Of a stretch of 64,000 nucleotides of DNA, positions 1-7,395 are shown in pieces. The position numbers and the translations under genes were made by a program. The notes under the pieces were generated by a model that saw only the letters and a list, made by a program, of their open reading frames with translations, had not been told where the DNA came from and ran no database searches. Source of the stretch: 2-01-FULL-40-13 sp964433155 (lineage in GTDB: Bacteria > Patescibacteriota > Microgenomatia > UBA1406 > GWC2-37-13); contig CAYSQE010000005.1 of assembly GCA_964433155.1 (NCBI GenBank), positions 14,742 to 78,741 of the forward strand, written 5' to 3'. Numbering within the stretch: the stretch's first letter is position 1; the number at the start of each line of letters is the position of its first letter.

Positions 1-64
1 TTTCTGAGTATGTATTGCCTTTTTTTCTTAGATTGATGGCCTTTTCTTTTAATTTTTTTTTCAT
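1..64 (-). CDS. Partial gene start, possible HTH protein
   Basis: Only the first 21 codons are visible before the left edge; the protein begins MKKKLKEKAINLRKKG. The stretch is very basic and reads like the first helices of a helix-turn-helix (the LRKKGxTYSE pattern is common at the front of small DNA-binding or homing-endonuclease proteins), but that is a guess from 21 residues. A TATAAT box lies upstream on the minus strand at 80-85, 15 bases before the ATG. Confidence 0.4.
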   Translation of the reverse strand, partial: MKKKLKEKAINLRKKGNTYSE

Positions 65-166
65 AATCGAATAAATAGTATTATATCTAGGATATGCTAA
101 ATATGTTCGAAAATCAAGTATATTTTATCAGACGGCGCTCTTGAAAAAAAGACTTATGAAGAAAAA

Positions 167-784
167 TTAGAGAGAGAAATCCTTCACTTCAACTACCTCA
201 GTTACTTTATTTTGAGACTTATCCCAAGTTCCCCTCACGCCAACCCGATGGTCGATTTGGACGTCGTTATAGGAGATAGTCTTGTTTAGTTTATTTACAA
301 ATTTGGTCGAGGATGAAATGTAGATAGTTTGGTTGTCTCGTTTTTTTGTTTTTAAAACAAAAAGGTCGCTGTATTTCTCTACCACCTCTCCTTCAAAGAT
401 TGCAAACCTTTTCATAATAGAAAGATTCCTTACCAGATGAGCCTTTATTGTAGTGTGCTCTGGATCTGTAAAACTACCATAGACATTTACTTTGTTCCCT
501 ATAGCTAGTTCCTCGGGAAAAGATTTACCCCAGAAATGTCTTCTAAAATTAGTTTTCTTATCTTGAGTAACTGTGTATTTTTTTCCCTCTTTTTCGATTG
601 TAAATGTATCCTTTCCGACCGAAGTAACCGTCCCCCCAATTATATTCACCATATCATTTCTAAAATGCATAAATTTAACTTTCAACATATCGATGAAACT
701 GATTCTTGTGTGTTGAGCAAATACCGAAGTTGGATTAGAAAAAACAATGAGTAGACCTAACGTTAGGATAAAAAAGTTTCTCAT
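167..784 (-). CDS. Secreted protein with two DUF5666-like units
   Basis: A 205-residue exported protein. A hydrophobic signal segment (about 1-23, ending VFA) is followed by two tandem small beta-rich units (about 45-115 and 125-205), each with the alternating GxVxxV...FxI...V.V.G pattern of DUF5666. No catalytic residues are visible and the function is unknown. It lies 64 bases downstream of the sigma-factor gene pair on the same strand, so it may be the third member or the target of that unit (inference). A weak GGA precedes the ATG. A second protein of the same kind is at 59044-59493, at the end of an efflux operon. Confidence 0.6.
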   Translation of the reverse strand: MRNFFILTLGLLIVFSNPTSVFAQHTRISFIDMLKVKFMHFRNDMVNIIGGTVTSVGKDTFTIEKEGKKYTVTQDKKTNFRRHFWGKSFPEELAIGNKVNVYGSFTDPEHTTIKAHLVRNLSIMKRFAIFEGEVVEKYSDLFVLKTKKRDNQTIYISSSTKFVNKLNKTISYNDVQIDHRVGVRGTWDKSQNKVTEVVEVKDFSL

Positions 785-848
785 GATTCCTACACTTATT
801 TATGCGTTGGGACAATGAGAAGTTTCAACCAGCTGAGCATACTTGCAT

Positions 849-1235
849 TTAAGCCCGTTGGGGAAACCAGAATTTAAGTATAGATTTGATTTTATTCATA
901 TATCTATGCAGATGGCTAAATGCTGTTACGGTAAGAGTAAAAAATACAGAAAAACTTATTAATAGCACCAACAATTCAAGTTTAGGTAATTCTTCAAAAA
1001 AAACATATGCCACGTCAATTAAATAAGCTTTCATAATTTCGACATCCTCAAATAAAATTTGAAACATGTCTAATGTTTTTTGTTCAATTAGAGTTTCTAA
1101 CAGTAGTGAACTCAATAAAATTCCTGAGATTCCAGTTAGTATAAGTAGGATTAGTTTTAAAAATGATCTTGTACAAACATCAAAAGTTTCTTTTGCATAA
1201 ACCTTATCTATAATTCTGTCTTCAAGAGTTTTCAT
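849..1235 (-). CDS. Two-helix membrane protein, possible anti-sigma factor
   Basis: A 128-residue protein with two clear membrane segments (about 22-46 and 84-106), a short charged N terminus and a basic C-terminal tail. Its start lies inside the 3' end of the ECF sigma gene (14-base overlap), which implies translational coupling. Anti-sigma factors often sit exactly here and are membrane-spanning, so that role is likely by position; however, no zinc-binding anti-sigma motif (HxxxCxxC) is present, so sequence alone does not prove it. Confidence 0.5.
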   Translation of the reverse strand: MKTLEDRIIDKVYAKETFDVCTRSFLKLILLILTGISGILLSSLLLETLIEQKTLDMFQILFEDVEIMKAYLIDVAYVFFEELPKLELLVLLISFSVFFTLTVTAFSHLHRYMNKIKSILKFWFPQRA

Positions 1236-1737
1236 CTTCTTTGTATTTTAGAAGTTGTAATCTAGCTCTTCGGATTATAGTACGTACCGTGTTTAAAGGC
1301 CTTTCAAGCTGTTTAGCAATTTCTTTATATGAATATCCGTCACCTACAAGTTCCAGAGCCTTCTTTTGTTCGAAAGGAAGTTTGCTCAAGATTTTTTCAA
1401 TTTCCCCTTTTTCAAAGTAGTCTACCTCATCTTCGGTTGCGATCGCCTCATCAAGTTTTAGAGTATTTTTTTTTGCCCTCCAGTGCATTTTTAGCTCATT
1501 TTTGGCAATTTGAAATAGGTAAGGCAATACTGGTCTCTCCACATCAAACTTTTGGATTGCTCGATAAAACTTAAGGAATGTATTTTGAACAATATCTTCG
1601 ACATCGTCACGCTGCGGAAGTTTTCTGAAAATATAGTTATAGATCTGTTTCGTATATTGTTTTACCAAAAAGGTAAAGTAGTCTAGTTGACCATTTTTTA
1701 CTTTGATAAGTATCTCTTTGTCGCTTAATGTCCTCAT
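1222..1737 (-). CDS. ECF-type RNA polymerase sigma factor
   Basis: A 171-residue sigma-70 family protein with only the two core domains. Region 2 (about 22-66) includes the DVEDIVQNTFLKFYRA core for -10 recognition, and region 4 (about 118-160) has the GYSYKEIAKQLERPLNTVRT helix-turn-helix for -35 contact. Length and domain order are those of extracytoplasmic-function sigma factors. The start is fixed by a TATCAT box at 1744-1749, six bases before the ATG, so the mRNA should be leaderless. It is divergent from era and overlaps the downstream membrane protein, forming a sigma/anti-sigma-like unit. Confidence 0.85.
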   Translation of the reverse strand: MRTLSDKEILIKVKNGQLDYFTFLVKQYTKQIYNYIFRKLPQRDDVEDIVQNTFLKFYRAIQKFDVERPVLPYLFQIAKNELKMHWRAKKNTLKLDEAIATEDEVDYFEKGEIEKILSKLPFEQKKALELVGDGYSYKEIAKQLERPLNTVRTIIRRARLQLLKYKEDENS

Positions 1738-1743
1738 ATATAT

Positions 1744-1761
1744 ATGATAACATAGTACAAT
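1744..1761. promoter_or_regulatory. Divergent -10 boxes for sigma gene and era
   Basis: On the minus strand TATCAT (1744-1749) stands 6 bases before the sigma-factor ATG. On the plus strand TACAAT (1756-1761) stands 5 bases before the ATG of era at 1767. Neither gene has a ribosome-binding site, so both transcripts should be leaderless. Confidence 0.65.
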
Positions 1762-1766
1762 ATGCT

Positions 1767-2669
1767 ATGAAAACCGCCATGCCTGCCGGCAGGCAGGGAA
1801 AAGTTCTTCTCATCGGAAGGCCAAATGTTGGAAAATCAACATTTTTAAATAACCTGATTGGACAGAAGGTCGCAATTACTTCACCAAAGCCGCAGACGAC
1901 CCGTTTTCCGATTAAAGCCCTTTACGAAGATGAAAGAGGAAAAATCATCTTTGTTGATACGCCTGGAATTTTCAACAGAGCCAAAGATTTTTTGGCTCAT
2001 AAAATCAATGAAAAAACACTTCGCATGATTAATGAAGAGGTAGATCTTGTCATTTATATGATTGATCACACGAGGAGGCGTGATTTTGAAGAGGCAAGGG
2101 TATTGGGAATTGTTAGAAAAATAAAAAAGCCAAAAATTCTAGTTATTAATAAAGTTGATCTTCAAGAAAAAACATACCTACCTCAGTATAAATTTTTGGA
2201 GGAGGAAATTCCGTATTTTTTTCAAATTTCTTCTTTAAAAAAATTACACATGAAACCGCTTCTGCAAAAAATCTTCGATCTCCTTCCTAAAAAATCAAAT
2301 ACTAATAACGATGAACTAATAACTAATAACCAGAATCCTTATCCACTTCTCAATATGGATAGCAAGACATTCGTCTCTGAACTTATAAGAGAAAAAGTCT
2401 TTTTGATGATGGGCGAGGAAATTCCCTATACCACGACTGCTGTTGTAGATCAAATAAAAGAAAGAAAAAATGGAGTTATGTACATAAAGGCACGAATTTT
2501 GACGACGCATGATCGCTATAAAAAAATGCTTATCGGAACAGCTGGCAGAAAAATAAAAGAAATTGGATCATATGCTAGAAAAGAGATCGCGCTCGCAACT
2601 GGAAAGAAAGTCTACCTTGACCTTACTATCCAAACCGACCCTCATTGGCAAGAAGAATACTATTCTTGA
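1767..2669 (+). CDS. era: GTPase Era
   Basis: Ribosome-assembly GTPase that binds the 3' end of 16S rRNA. In 300 residues it shows G1 GRPNVGKST, G2 around TTRFP, G3 DTPG, G4 NKVD and a C-terminal KH domain with the GxxG loop GTAGRKIKEIG. The ATG at 1767 is chosen over an in-frame one at 1728 because TACAAT at 1756-1761 leaves 5 bases to it. Two foreign-looking inserts are present: a GC-rich palindrome encoding MPAGRQ at the N terminus, just before the P-loop strand (1781-1798), and an AT-rich stretch encoding NTNNDELITNN between the GTPase and KH domains (2298-2331). Both keep frame and sit outside catalytic motifs. Confidence 0.93.
   Translation: MKTAMPAGRQGKVLLIGRPNVGKSTFLNNLIGQKVAITSPKPQTTRFPIKALYEDERGKIIFVDTPGIFNRAKDFLAHKINEKTLRMINEEVDLVIYMIDHTRRRDFEEARVLGIVRKIKKPKILVINKVDLQEKTYLPQYKFLEEEIPYFFQISSLKKLHMKPLLQKIFDLLPKKSNTNNDELITNNQNPYPLLNMDSKTFVSELIREKVFLMMGEEIPYTTTAVVDQIKERKNGVMYIKARILTTHDRYKKMLIGTAGRKIKEIGSYARKEIALATGKKVYLDLTIQTDPHWQEEYYS
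1781..1798. repeat. GC-rich palindromic insert in era
   Basis: Contains the perfect 12-base palindrome CCTGCCGGCAGG followed by CAGG. The same palindrome with the same CAGG tail is inserted in the GAPDH gene at 20259-20278. It encodes PAGRQ at the Era N terminus. Confidence 0.75.
2298..2331. repeat. AT-rich in-frame insert in era
   Basis: Tandem ACTAATAAC-type units coding for TNN...LITNN in the linker between the GTPase and KH domains. Related stretches lie in gltX, trmD, the DUF192, M24 and NUDIX genes. Confidence 0.5.
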
Positions 2670-2689
2670 ATCGGTTTGGAAGTAATAAA

Positions 2690-3922
2690 TTAGCTTTGAA
2701 ATTTCATTAGGTAAATTAACCCTGCTTTATCGTCTGAAATAAAAATCGTTCCTTCATCAGTTATAAGAATATCAACTGGACGACCAAGTGCGGTTCCATC
2801 ATTTTGTAACCAACCCGAGACAAAATCTTCTTCGCCCAAATAATTTCCTTGCCTATCAAGTTTATAACGTACAACTTTATACCCCGTGGGAACGCTCCTA
2901 TTCCAAGAACCATGATATGCAACTAGGAGATTATATCGATATTCCTCTGGCCAACTCTTTTCGGGAAAAAAGGCTAAACCCAAAGGCGCAGAATGAGCAG
3001 GAATATCAATATAGGAAGGCTCAAAACCATCGCATGATTTGCTCAAATCAAAGTCTTTATCAAGAATGCTTTTGCCGTAACAGAAAGGCCAACCATAATT
3101 GCCGCCTTCCTTTATAATATTTATTTCATCAGGCGGTAAATCGTTTCCTAAAAAATCTCTTCCCATCTCAGTAACCCAAATCTGTTTAGTCAGAGGATGA
3201 AGCGTCATAAAAACAGCATTGCGAAGTCCAGAAACATACACTTTGAGATTTTTTCCGTCTGGATCAGCCACTAAAATCTTTGTTCTTCGCCAATCTTTCT
3301 CAATACATGCATTACATGAAGAACCAATGGCAATAAAAAGCTTATCTACATTTGGATCATATAAAAGAGTACGTGAAAAATGATTTCCACCGCCAGGTAA
3401 GTCGATTATCTTCCTTTTATTATTAACTCTTAGATTTTTTTCGTCATAATCATAAATGTCTACGGCATCTGTCTCTGCGATGTAGAGACTGCAACCTGTT
3501 TTCTCACCCTGTCTGCAGCGAAAAGCTAATCCGTGAGGTTGATTGAGGTTCTCAACAAGAGTGAGAACTTCATCTACAATGTCATCGCCATTGAGATTTG
3601 GCAAAATCACCACTCTCCCTTGGCTTGGAATACTTACAATTAGATTTCCTTTTGGATCAAACGTCATCACTCGCGGATTGGCAAGGTTATTGGCAAAAAT
3701 AGAGAAAGAAAAACCAAGAGGAATTGTAAGAGGCAGCTCTGTATTATTTTCTGCCTGTCGACCTGTATTTTGGATAGGTTTTGATATGATTTTCTCTATA
3801 TCTTTTGAGGGAGGTTTGATGATGGGTAAAATTCCACTGAAGTTTGTCCAAAGAAAAGGACCATATTTGTAGGTAAGAAGAAGTAAAATTAAGATGAAGA
3901 TAAGTGACAGAACTTTCTTCAT
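2690..3922 (-). CDS. Membrane-anchored PQQ-type sugar dehydrogenase
   Basis: A 410-residue protein with an N-terminal membrane anchor (about 3-22) and a six-bladed beta-propeller of the glucose/sorbosone dehydrogenase family. Family signatures are NYGWPFCYG, AHSAPLGLAFF, HGSWNRSVPTGYKVVR and GRPVDILITDEGTIFISDD. Family members oxidise sugar aldehydes with pyrroloquinoline quinone outside the membrane. No PQQ synthesis genes are seen here, so the cofactor would have to be scavenged, or the protein has another role (inference). A TATCAT box at 3929-3934 six bases before the ATG supports the start and a leaderless mRNA. Confidence 0.82.
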   Translation of the reverse strand: MKKVLSLIFILILLLLTYKYGPFLWTNFSGILPIIKPPSKDIEKIISKPIQNTGRQAENNTELPLTIPLGFSFSIFANNLANPRVMTFDPKGNLIVSIPSQGRVVILPNLNGDDIVDEVLTLVENLNQPHGLAFRCRQGEKTGCSLYIAETDAVDIYDYDEKNLRVNNKRKIIDLPGGGNHFSRTLLYDPNVDKLFIAIGSSCNACIEKDWRRTKILVADPDGKNLKVYVSGLRNAVFMTLHPLTKQIWVTEMGRDFLGNDLPPDEINIIKEGGNYGWPFCYGKSILDKDFDLSKSCDGFEPSYIDIPAHSAPLGLAFFPEKSWPEEYRYNLLVAYHGSWNRSVPTGYKVVRYKLDRQGNYLGEEDFVSGWLQNDGTALGRPVDILITDEGTIFISDDKAGLIYLMKFQS

Positions 3923-3928
3923 ATTGTT

Positions 3929-3934
3929 ATGATA
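3929..3934 (-). promoter_or_regulatory. -10 box of the sugar dehydrogenase gene
   Basis: TATCAT on the minus strand, 6 bases before the ATG at 3922. It lies in a short palindrome, GATATGATATCATATC. Confidence 0.5.
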
Positions 3935-3960
3935 TCATATCCCTCTGATGCAATTTTAAA

Positions 3961-4569
3961 ATGAATAAAAAAATCATAGCTCACTTCAAAAAAAACGACC
4001 CAGTACTTCATGCTATTATCGAGAAGATTGGCCAATTAGAAAAGTTTGAAATAAGAAATTCCGATGACTATTTCAGAAGCCTATGCGGTGAAATAATCAG
4101 TCAACAACTTTCAGGTAAAGCCGCAGACACTATTTACGCTAGATTCGAGAGTCTTTTTCCCAAGAAACAAGTCACCCCAAAGAATATATTAAAAACACCA
4201 AATGAAAAACTTCGTAAAGCCGGAACGTCTTGGTCAAAGGCAAGATTTATAAAAGATCTTGCTCAAAAAGTATTAGATAAAGACTTGAAACTTCATGAAC
4301 TTGATAAACTTTCTGACGAGTTAGTCATTCAAGAAGTCACAAAAGTAAAAGGAGTCGGCCCATGGACTGCTGAAATGTTTTTGATGTTTACCCTGCAGAG
4401 AAAAGACGTATTTTCTCACGGAGACTTGGGACTTCGAAAAGCAATCAAAAAACTCTATAAATTTAAAAAAGAGCCGACAAAAAAACAAATTGAAAAGATC
4501 GCTAGAAAATGGAGACCGTACAGGACTTATGCAAGTCGAATTTTATGGAAAAGCCTTGAAATAGATTAA
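3961..4569 (+). CDS. AlkA-type DNA-3-methyladenine glycosylase
   Basis: Base-excision repair enzyme of the HhH-GPD superfamily, 202 residues. The helix-hairpin-helix is VKGVGPWTAEMF (about 129-140) and the catalytic aspartate is D155 in FSHGDLGLRK. The WTAEMFLMF pattern is characteristic of AlkA-like enzymes that remove alkylated purines. The length fits the compact bacterial form that lacks the N-terminal beta domain of E. coli AlkA. It converges with the pterin dehydratase gene, with ends overlapping by 4 bases. Confidence 0.88.
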   Translation: MNKKIIAHFKKNDPVLHAIIEKIGQLEKFEIRNSDDYFRSLCGEIISQQLSGKAADTIYARFESLFPKKQVTPKNILKTPNEKLRKAGTSWSKARFIKDLAQKVLDKDLKLHELDKLSDELVIQEVTKVKGVGPWTAEMFLMFTLQRKDVFSHGDLGLRKAIKKLYKFKKEPTKKQIEKIARKWRPYRTYASRILWKSLEID

Positions 4570-4895
4570 ATCGTTTCAATCTTTGCCGCCATAATGAAAT
4601 CGTTTTCCGAGAGTCCACCAATTGAGTGAGTCGTCAAAACAATCTTCACTTTATTATAGAGAACGTGAATGTTTGGATGATGATCTTCTTGTTCAGCTAG
4701 TGCTGCAACCTTGTTAACAAAAGCAATCGCTTCTTTGAAAGTTTTATATTTAAATGTGTGGCTAATCTTTTTATCCTCAATCACATCCCATTTATTTTTT
4801 AATTGGGGAAGATATTTTTTAAACTCATCTGGTGTTAAAGGAGGTGTTCCTCCTTCACACGGAATACATTTTTTTTCAGTTAATTTTATGCTCAT
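4566..4895 (-). CDS. Pterin-4a-carbinolamine dehydratase
   Basis: A 109-residue protein of the PCD/DCoH family, which dehydrates 4a-hydroxytetrahydrobiopterin. The family core EDHHPNIHVLYNKVKIVLTT and the following GGLSENDF are both present, including the active-site histidines. No aromatic amino acid hydroxylase is seen in the window, so substrate and purpose are unclear. It is last in a tight operon: its ATG overlaps the end of the deacetylase gene by 4 bases. Confidence 0.88.
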   Translation of the reverse strand: MSIKLTEKKCIPCEGGTPPLTPDEFKKYLPQLKNKWDVIEDKKISHTFKYKTFKEAIAFVNKVAALAEQEDHHPNIHVLYNKVKIVLTTHSIGGLSENDFIMAAKIETI

Positions 4896-5755
4896 TTGTT
4901 CTTATTATATCTCAATCCTTCTAAAAAACTGTAAATACATTGTGGAAGGTCTTTACTATAGCCGCCTTCAAGAAGTGCAAATAGCGGTAAATTAAATGCT
5001 GCCAGTTTATGGCTAATAATTTTATAGGTTTCGATTTCTAATTCCAAACTACACAATGGGTCTTTTTTATAGGTATCAAAACCGGCTGAAACAGCAATTA
5101 AATTGGGACGAAATTCTCTAACTTTTTTGAGTGATTTTTCAAAATATTTTAGATAGATTTCTCCAGTTGTTCTAGTTGGTAAAGGAACATTGATACAATT
5201 TTGTTTTGATTCGTAGCCAGTGCCAGGATATATTCCCATCTGATGAAGCGAGAAGTATAAAATATCGGTCCTTCCCAAAAATATTTCTTCTGTGCCATTG
5301 CCGTGATGACAATCGATATCAACAATGGCAACGCGTTTATATTTTTTTTCTTTAATCATTTTTTCTACAGCGATCGCAATATTATTAAAGTAACAGAACC
5401 CTTCGATGCTATTTCTGCCTGCATGATGACCTGGAGGCCGCATCAAAGAAAATGTTGTCACGTCTTTTGAACACAATTTGGCGGCTTTTAACGCCGCTCC
5501 GGCAGCTAAACAAGCGTATTCAAAAATACCTGGCAGATTCGGTGTATCAACATCATAAAAATTTCCGTTTTTAACTTTTTCTAAATGTTCTTTTGAATGG
5601 ACTAAAAGAACATCTTTCTCACTGCAAGCTATTGGCTCAACAAACTCAAAACCTTTCTCCTCCAAAAACTCATATGAATTTTTAACGCGTTCAGGAGATT
5701 CCGGATGACCGGGCGAATAATACTCAAGACATTTTGGCGAATAAATAATTTTCAT
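4892..5755 (-). CDS. Histone-deacetylase-superfamily (AcuC-like) hydrolase
   Basis: A 287-residue zinc amidohydrolase of the arginase/deacetylase fold. Conserved pieces are RPPGHHAG (catalytic histidines), VDIDCHHGNGT and SAGFDTYKKDPL (metal-binding aspartates and histidine), and ALLEGGYS near the end. Bacterial relatives remove acyl groups from lysines or small amines; the substrate cannot be read from sequence. Its ATG shares bases with the stop of the upstream small sigma-like gene, and its end overlaps the pterin dehydratase, so the three genes form one operon. Confidence 0.88.
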   Translation of the reverse strand: MKIIYSPKCLEYYSPGHPESPERVKNSYEFLEEKGFEFVEPIACSEKDVLLVHSKEHLEKVKNGNFYDVDTPNLPGIFEYACLAAGAALKAAKLCSKDVTTFSLMRPPGHHAGRNSIEGFCYFNNIAIAVEKMIKEKKYKRVAIVDIDCHHGNGTEEIFLGRTDILYFSLHQMGIYPGTGYESKQNCINVPLPTRTTGEIYLKYFEKSLKKVREFRPNLIAVSAGFDTYKKDPLCSLELEIETYKIISHKLAAFNLPLFALLEGGYSKDLPQCIYSFLEGLRYNKNK

Positions 5756-5973
5756 TAATCAAAAAGCAGCAACTGGTTTATTTTTTTAATAAATTTTTTA
5801 AGCGCGTCTCGTTCGATTTGGCGAATTCGTTCGGCGGACCGTTTGTATTTTCGGCTTATCTTTTTTAAAGTCTTTTTCCTCAATCGAAACAACAAAACCT
5901 CTTTCTCTTTTTGAGTAAATAAATGAGAGTGCTTAATTAAAGAAGAAAAATAATTGATTGTCTGGTTACCCAC
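5755..5973 (-). CDS. Small sigma-70 region-4-like DNA-binding protein
   Basis: A 72-residue protein consisting almost only of a sigma region 4 helix-turn-helix (TQKEKEVLLFRLRKKTLKKI, then SAERIRQIERDALKKF, the -35 recognition helix pattern). There is no region 2, so it cannot be a complete sigma factor; it may act as a regulator or as a sigma-competing protein (inference). The start is a GTG with an ATTATA/TATAAT box at 5981-5986, seven bases upstream, which suggests a leaderless transcript. It heads the operon with the deacetylase and pterin dehydratase. Confidence 0.75.
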   Translation of the reverse strand: MGNQTINYFSSLIKHSHLFTQKEKEVLLFRLRKKTLKKISRKYKRSAERIRQIERDALKKFIKKINQLLLFD

Positions 5974-5980
5974 ATAGCCT

Positions 5981-5986
5981 ATTATA
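5981..5986 (-). promoter_or_regulatory. -10 box of the sigma4-deacetylase-dehydratase operon
   Basis: TATAAT on the minus strand, 7 bases before the GTG start at 5973. It overlaps the gltX stop region. Confidence 0.5.
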
Positions 5987-7373
5987 ACAAGGTTTTAATT
6001 CTTTTAATACACTCTTCTTTTCCCAAAATCTCCATCGATTCATTGAGTGGTGGTGAGATTTTTTTGCCAGTTATTGCAATTCTTAAGGTCATAAAAAACT
6101 CACCTGTTTTCACTCCTTCTTTTTTTGCAAGATCTTGCATTTTTTCTCCTATTACATCTGCCTTCCAGTCTGAAACTGTAGATAATGCATCGCGTATCTT
6201 ATTTAACAAGTCTTTCTTCGCTGACAAATCTATCTCGTATTTTTCCGGCCTCTTAAACAAAAACTCACATAATGGAAAGTAATCAGATAACTTTTTAATT
6301 CTTTCCTGAACTAAAGGTGTAGTCTTCTTTACAACATCCTCAGGTAACTTGTTCTTATAGAAATTAGTAATTAGTAATTGGAAATTAGAAATTGGTAATT
6401 TTCTCAAGTATTCTCCATTTATCCATTCCAATTTAGTCAAATCAAATCGATGGGGATTTGTATTGACTCGCTCCAGAGTAAATAATTTTATAGTCTCCTC
6501 CTTGCTCAAAATTTCTTTGCCGTCTGGGGCTGACCAACCCAAAAGAGTAATATAGTTAAAAATCGCCTCTGGAAGAAATCCTTGTTGTCTATATTCGGAG
6601 ATTGAAACAGCTCCGTGTCGTTTACTCAACTTTGATCCATCTGGTGCATAAACAAATGGTAAATGAGCAAAAACTGGCGGCTTTACTCCCAATGCTTCGA
6701 AAAGTAAAATTTGGCGTGGTACAAAGTTAATATAATCTTCACCGCGAATTGTGTGGGTAATTTTCATCTCAATGTCATCAATTGTTGAAGCAACTATCAA
6801 AAGAGCTGACCTGTCGCTTCGCGCAATGATAAAATCTCCAAATTTAGAAGCGTCAACGGTTATTTTTCCCCGAGCAGGATCAATAAATGAAACTTCTTTT
6901 TCTGGAACTTTTAATCTTACGGTCGGTTGTCTTTCTTCTTTTTTATATAGTTCAATCTGTTCTTTTGATAGATTCCTACACTTTCCTGAATATTTAGGAG
7001 CTTTCTTTTCTTCCTGCAATTTTTTTCTTTCTTTCTCCAATTCTTCTTGTGAACAATAACAATAATAAGCTTTCCCTTCTTTTATTAATTTTTCAATATA
7101 TGGCCAATAGCGATTCATTCTCTGACTCTGGCGGTAAGGCTCATATGGTCCTCCGATATCAGGTCCTTCATCCCAGTCTAATCCCAACCATTTAAGTGAG
7201 TCAATTATGTCTCTTTCAAATTCGGGCTTTGATCTTTTTGGGTCAGAATCGTCAATCCTCACAATGAATTTTCCCTCACTGTGTCTTGCAAATAAATAGT
7301 TAAACAAAGCAGTATGAGCAGTTCCTATATGCAGTTTACCAGAAGGCGTGGGTGCAATGCGGGTTCGTACCAT
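5982..7373 (-). CDS. gltX: Glutamyl-tRNA synthetase
   Basis: Class I aminoacyl-tRNA synthetase, 463 residues. The signature PTPSGKLHIGTAHTALFNYL holds the HIGH-type motif (HIGT) and GSKLSKRHG is the KMSKS-type loop. It may also charge tRNA-Gln, as in many bacteria without GlnRS; no GatCAB or GlnRS is in this window. The ATG at 7373 (VRTRIAPTPSG) is supported by TATAAT at 7380-7385, six bases upstream, and replaces a longer reading that would start at 7424 inside the NUDIX gene. An AT-rich insert encoding LPISNFQLLITNF (6361-6401) interrupts the region after the catalytic core. Confidence 0.95.
   Translation of the reverse strand: MVRTRIAPTPSGKLHIGTAHTALFNYLFARHSEGKFIVRIDDSDPKRSKPEFERDIIDSLKWLGLDWDEGPDIGGPYEPYRQSQRMNRYWPYIEKLIKEGKAYYCYCSQEELEKERKKLQEEKKAPKYSGKCRNLSKEQIELYKKEERQPTVRLKVPEKEVSFIDPARGKITVDASKFGDFIIARSDRSALLIVASTIDDIEMKITHTIRGEDYINFVPRQILLFEALGVKPPVFAHLPFVYAPDGSKLSKRHGAVSISEYRQQGFLPEAIFNYITLLGWSAPDGKEILSKEETIKLFTLERVNTNPHRFDLTKLEWINGEYLRKLPISNFQLLITNFYKNKLPEDVVKKTTPLVQERIKKLSDYFPLCEFLFKRPEKYEIDLSAKKDLLNKIRDALSTVSDWKADVIGEKMQDLAKKEGVKTGEFFMTLRIAITGKKISPPLNESMEILGKEECIKRIKTLL
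6361..6401. repeat. AT-rich in-frame insert in gltX
   Basis: Near-tandem AATTAGTAATT/GGAAATTAG units, read on the coding strand as PISNFQLLITNF. Same flavour as inserts in the DUF192, M24 and NUDIX genes. Confidence 0.6.
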
Positions 7374-7379
7374 AATGAA

Positions 7380-7389
7380 ATTATATAAT
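7380..7389. promoter_or_regulatory. Overlapping divergent -10 boxes, gltX and NUDIX gene
   Basis: Minus-strand TATAAT (7380-7385) and plus-strand TATAAT (7384-7389) overlap by two bases. Each stands exactly six bases before its own ATG (7373 and 7396). Both genes must be initiated from nearly the same DNA, and both lack leaders. Confidence 0.7.
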
Positions 7390-7395
7390 ATATAC

